This document shows, one piece after another, positions 59,349 to 64,000 of a DNA stretch of 64,000 nt. The stretch lies in NCBI RefSeq assembly GCF_020819595.1, contig NZ_JAJHNP010000017.1, positions 143,715 through 207,714 on the forward strand. The letters are read 5' to 3'. Position 1 is the stretch's first letter; every line of letters begins with the position of its first letter. The notes under the pieces were generated by a model. The model saw nothing but the letters and a program-made list of their open reading frames with translations, was not told the origin of the DNA and did not search any database. This DNA is from Streptomyces barringtoniae. GTDB lineage: Bacteria > Actinomycetota > Actinomycetes > Streptomycetales > Streptomycetaceae. The translations under genes and the position numbers were made by a program.

Positions 59349-59545
59349 GCCCCCATCTTCCTTGAACACACCTTGACCTTCACGGGAATTAGGGATGTCG
59401 CACTGACGTGCACCCTTTCGGTGCGGGGCGCGGACGCAGCCGGAACGTAGGAGGTTGCTGTGAATCGGCTCTCGCGTGGCGTCGGTCATAGACAGCGGCC
59501 CCCGCAAGCCGAAGGGTTGGGGCACGACGGAAGGAGTGCCACAGC

Positions 59546-60376
59546 GTGGAACGGACCGCGACGGGCCCTGCGGCGGCCGCGTCCCCGCCCCTTGCGGGCG
59601 CGCCCCTCCCGGACGGCATCGCCGCCGTCCCGGTGCCCGCGATCGCGGACCTGCTGGACGGCGTGCCACGCCAGCGGCACGCCACGCCCCTCGCCCCCGC
59701 TCCCGGACCCGCCTCCGTCGACCGGCGTCCGACCGCACCGCTGCCGCTGTCGCTCCCGCTTCCGCGGCTGTGGCGTCTGCTGCCCACGCCCGCCGGCACC
59801 CCGTTCACCTTCGCCTACACGGCCGTCCTGGCGGTCACCTCCGTGTTCGCGGCCCTGGCCGACCCCGCCCTGGTGCACGCCCTCTACCAGGACTCCAGCA
59901 CCGACGTGGCCCACCTGGTGCGCACGCCCGCACTGGTGCTGCTGGCGAGCGCGCTGTGGATCGCGGGCGGCGTCCTGTCGCCGTACGCGCTCGCGTTCGT
60001 GCTGGTGCTCACCGCGCTGGAGCGGCGGACAGGGGGTGCGCGTGCGGCCTGCGTCTTCCTCGCGGGCCACGTCCTGGCCACGCTCGCCACCGAGATCCCC
60101 GTGGGCCTCGCCGTCCTGGTCGGCCACCTGCCGCCCACCTCGCTGCACCGCCTCGACTACGGCATCAGCTTCGGCGTCGCGGCCAGCATCGGCGCCCTCT
60201 CCGGTCTGCTGAGCCCCTGGCTGCGCTGGCCCCTGCTCGCCGTGACAGCCGCCGAGCTCCTCGGCGACCTGATCGCCTTCGAGGACCCGATGACGAACTG
60301 GGGCCACCTGATCGCGCTGACGATAGGTGTGGCGAGCTGGCCCTTGGTGCGCCGGTGGCAGAAGGCGCCCCGCTAG
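59546..60376 (+). CDS. rhomboid-like integral membrane protein
   Basis: A 276-residue protein. A Pro/Ala-rich cytoplasmic N-terminus (1-85) is followed by six hydrophobic segments (about 88-265). DYGISFGVAASIGALSG resembles the rhomboid GxSG-type helix, though it has GISFG rather than GxSG. NWGHLIALTIG provides a His in the last helix. Activity as a protease is therefore unproved. The GTG start has GAAGGAG upstream. Confidence 0.75.
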   Translation: MERTATGPAAAASPPLAGAPLPDGIAAVPVPAIADLLDGVPRQRHATPLAPAPGPASVDRRPTAPLPLSLPLPRLWRLLPTPAGTPFTFAYTAVLAVTSVFAALADPALVHALYQDSSTDVAHLVRTPALVLLASALWIAGGVLSPYALAFVLVLTALERRTGGARAACVFLAGHVLATLATEIPVGLAVLVGHLPPTSLHRLDYGISFGVAASIGALSGLLSPWLRWPLLAVTAAELLGDLIAFEDPMTNWGHLIALTIGVASWPLVRRWQKAPR

Positions 60377-60401
60377 GGACGCAGGGAACCGGCGTCCCCT
60401 C

Positions 60402-60461
60402 GGGCGAACTTGGTGGCACCCCCTTGGGTGAACTTGACGGCACCCCTTGGGCGAGCTTGAT
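60402..60461. repeat. 2.5 copies of a ~23-bp direct repeat upstream of lon
   Basis: GGGCGAACTTGGTGGCACCC, GGGTGAACTTGACGGCACCC and GGGCGAGCTTGA follow each other with a CTT or CCTT spacer. It lies between the rhomboid-like gene stop and the lon operator. It might be a binding-site cluster or a slippage product. Confidence 0.65.
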
Positions 60462-60506
60462 CGCTGAGAGCGAACAAACAAGGGGAACACCAGCCCGTCC
60501 CCAACG

Positions 60507-60527
60507 GTTGAGTCGGCATAACTCAAC
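60507..60527. promoter_or_regulatory. HAIR element (HspR operator) of lon
   Basis: GTTGAGT-CGGCATA-ACTCAAC is a perfect inverted repeat with a seven-base spacer, matching the HspR-associated inverted repeat CTTGAGT-N7-ACTCAAG at all but the outer base on each side. It ends 21 bases before the lon ATG. HspR with DnaK is known to repress dnaK, clpB and lon in Streptomyces. Confidence 0.92.
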
Positions 60528-60548
60528 TTGACTGCCGAAGGGGAGATC

Positions 60549-62969
<2,421 letters not shown>

Positions 62970-62990
62970 CGGACGCCATGGGATGAGTGA

Positions 62991-63025
62991 GGGCCCGGGT
63001 CCCGTGAGGGAGGCCCGGGCCTTCG
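62991..63025 (+). terminator. terminator of lon
   Basis: GGCCCGGG (62992-62999) plus TCCC pairs with GGGA and CCCGGGCC (63014-63021) around GTGA, with two unpaired G. It is 22 bases past the lon stop. Confidence 0.75.
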
Positions 63026-63089
63026 CCATGTGCGCGTGCGGGGATCGTCGTACCGCGCCCATACCGGGATGGGTCGATAGAATTCAGGC

Positions 63090-64000
63090 GTGAGCTGGCC
63101 CCCCAAGAGCCCCTCCGGTCTGATCGGGGCCGAGATCGCGGGCTACAAGGTGGAGCGAGAACTCGGTCGCGGGGGCATGGCCGTCGTCTACCGTGCCAGG
63201 GACCTGCGCCTCGGCCGGACGGTCGCCCTCAAGCTGCTCGCCCCCGAGTACACCAGGAACGACGCCTTCCGCCGCCGTTTCGCCCAGGAGTCCCGGGTGG
63301 CCGCCGCCATCGACCATCCCAACATCGTCCCCGTCTTCGAGGCCGGCGAGTTCGACGGGCTGCTCTACATCGCCATGTGCTACGTCTCCGGGCAGGACCT
63401 GCGCGCCCTGATCGACAGCGAGGTCCGGCTGCCGGTGCCGGTCGCGCTGCGCATAACGGCCCAGCTGGCCTCCGCCCTGGACGCGGCCCACGCGCGCGAG
63501 CTGGTGCACCGGGACGTCAAGCCCGGGAACGTCCTGATCGCCAAGGTCGTCGACAGCGACCACCCCGAGCATGTCTATCTCACCGACTTCGGACTGGCGA
63601 AGAAGTCGCTGTCGCTCACCGGGTTCACCACCGCCGGCGAGTTCGTCGGCACCCTCGACTACGTGGCGCCCGAGCGGATCGCCGGGCGCCCGGTGGACGG
63701 CCGGGCCGACCTGTACAGCCTGGCCTGTGTGGTCCACGAGATGCTCGTGGGCGTCCCGCCCTTCCAGCGGGAGGACCACCTGGAACTGCTGTGGGCCCAC
63801 CAGTACGACCCGCCGCCCCCGCTCAGCAAGGAGCGTCCGGACGTCCCGGCCGCCGTCGACGACGTGCTGGCGAAGGCCCTGGCGAAGGCCCCGGGCGACC
63901 GTCACGGCACCTGTCTGGAGTTCGTCGCGGCCCTGCGCTGTGCCCTCGCCGAATGCTCCGCCCCGCAGCGCCGTACGCCCACGCTGGTCGATGTCCACGC
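63090..64000 (+). CDS. Pkn-type Ser/Thr protein kinase (cut by window end)
   Basis: The first 303 residues of a eukaryotic-type kinase, open to the window edge. The Gly-rich loop GRGGMAVVYRARD (about 26-38), VALK lysine (about 48), HRDVKPGNVLI catalytic loop (about 141), TDFGLAK and the VGTLDYVAPE activation segment are complete. The domain ends near residue 285, so a regulatory tail (often a transmembrane or sensor region) lies beyond. The GTG start follows TAGAAT (63078-63083) by seven bases, a leaderless prediction. Confidence 0.93.
   Translation, partial: MSWPPKSPSGLIGAEIAGYKVERELGRGGMAVVYRARDLRLGRTVALKLLAPEYTRNDAFRRRFAQESRVAAAIDHPNIVPVFEAGEFDGLLYIAMCYVSGQDLRALIDSEVRLPVPVALRITAQLASALDAAHARELVHRDVKPGNVLIAKVVDSDHPEHVYLTDFGLAKKSLSLTGFTTAGEFVGTLDYVAPERIAGRPVDGRADLYSLACVVHEMLVGVPPFQREDHLELLWAHQYDPPPPLSKERPDVPAAVDDVLAKALAKAPGDRHGTCLEFVAALRCALAECSAPQRRTPTLVDVH

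Overview
The window looks like a core-chromosome stretch of a Streptomyces species. The base composition is very GC-rich, with a strong G/C third-position bias that throws long antisense shadow ORFs. It carries lineage markers (dasR, wblE, sigH with its anti-sigma factor, the nickel superoxide dismutase pair sodN/sodX, a fused 2-oxoglutarate decarboxylase/dehydrogenase, and a lon gene with a HAIR operator). From memory, the gene order resembles the dasR-to-lon region of S. coelicolor. No tRNA, rRNA, CRISPR array, insertion sequence or integrase was seen.

Layout. 1-293: a minus-strand cobalamin riboswitch whose gene lies off the left edge. 294-5540: GNAT acetyltransferase, a sodium symporter with its DUF3311 partner, and the aminosugar regulon core dasR-nagB with three DasR (dre) sites. 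The dasABC importer genes usually found beside dasR are absent. 4764-13513: TetR regulator, PdtaS-like kinase, wblE, diacylglycerol kinase, sigH/rshA, and a cation antiporter. 13516-20005: a PLP enzyme, a family 2B encapsulin shell gene with a polyprenyl diphosphate synthase behind it, and small proteins. 20030-28853: a low-complexity gap, an AraC-type regulator, a phosphate permease, and a LacI-controlled alpha-glucoside ABC importer with a GH13 glucosidase.

28879-40954: remnant of an FAD oxidoreductase, sodN/sodX, a CGNR regulator, a methyltransferase, a polar amino-acid ABC transporter, malic enzyme, an MDR oxidoreductase, an autoregulated HTH/Clp_N pair, a minisatellite, and a PadR/DUF4097 operon. 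41403-52507: the most unusual block. It holds a Trypco1 protein, a trypsin-like protease with a probable VMAP-C region, a MoxR ATPase, a giant SAV_2336-type protein, a 50-residue peptide gene, an FxsB-like radical SAM/SPASM enzyme and a TIR-like/NB-ARC/TPR protein. Four of these junctions overlap or nearly touch. I read it as a regulated conflict or signalling system joined to a peptide-modification module. 52604-64000: kgd, a two-component system, a spermidine-synthase-like protein, a rhomboid-like membrane protein, HspR-type lon, and a Ser/Thr kinase cut by the window edge.

Two themes recur. About eleven genes have a -10-like hexamer ending about 7 bases before the start codon, which predicts leaderless mRNAs. 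Many operons are coupled by ATGA, GTGA or TGATG overlaps. Function names rest on recognised motifs and family memory; no search was run.
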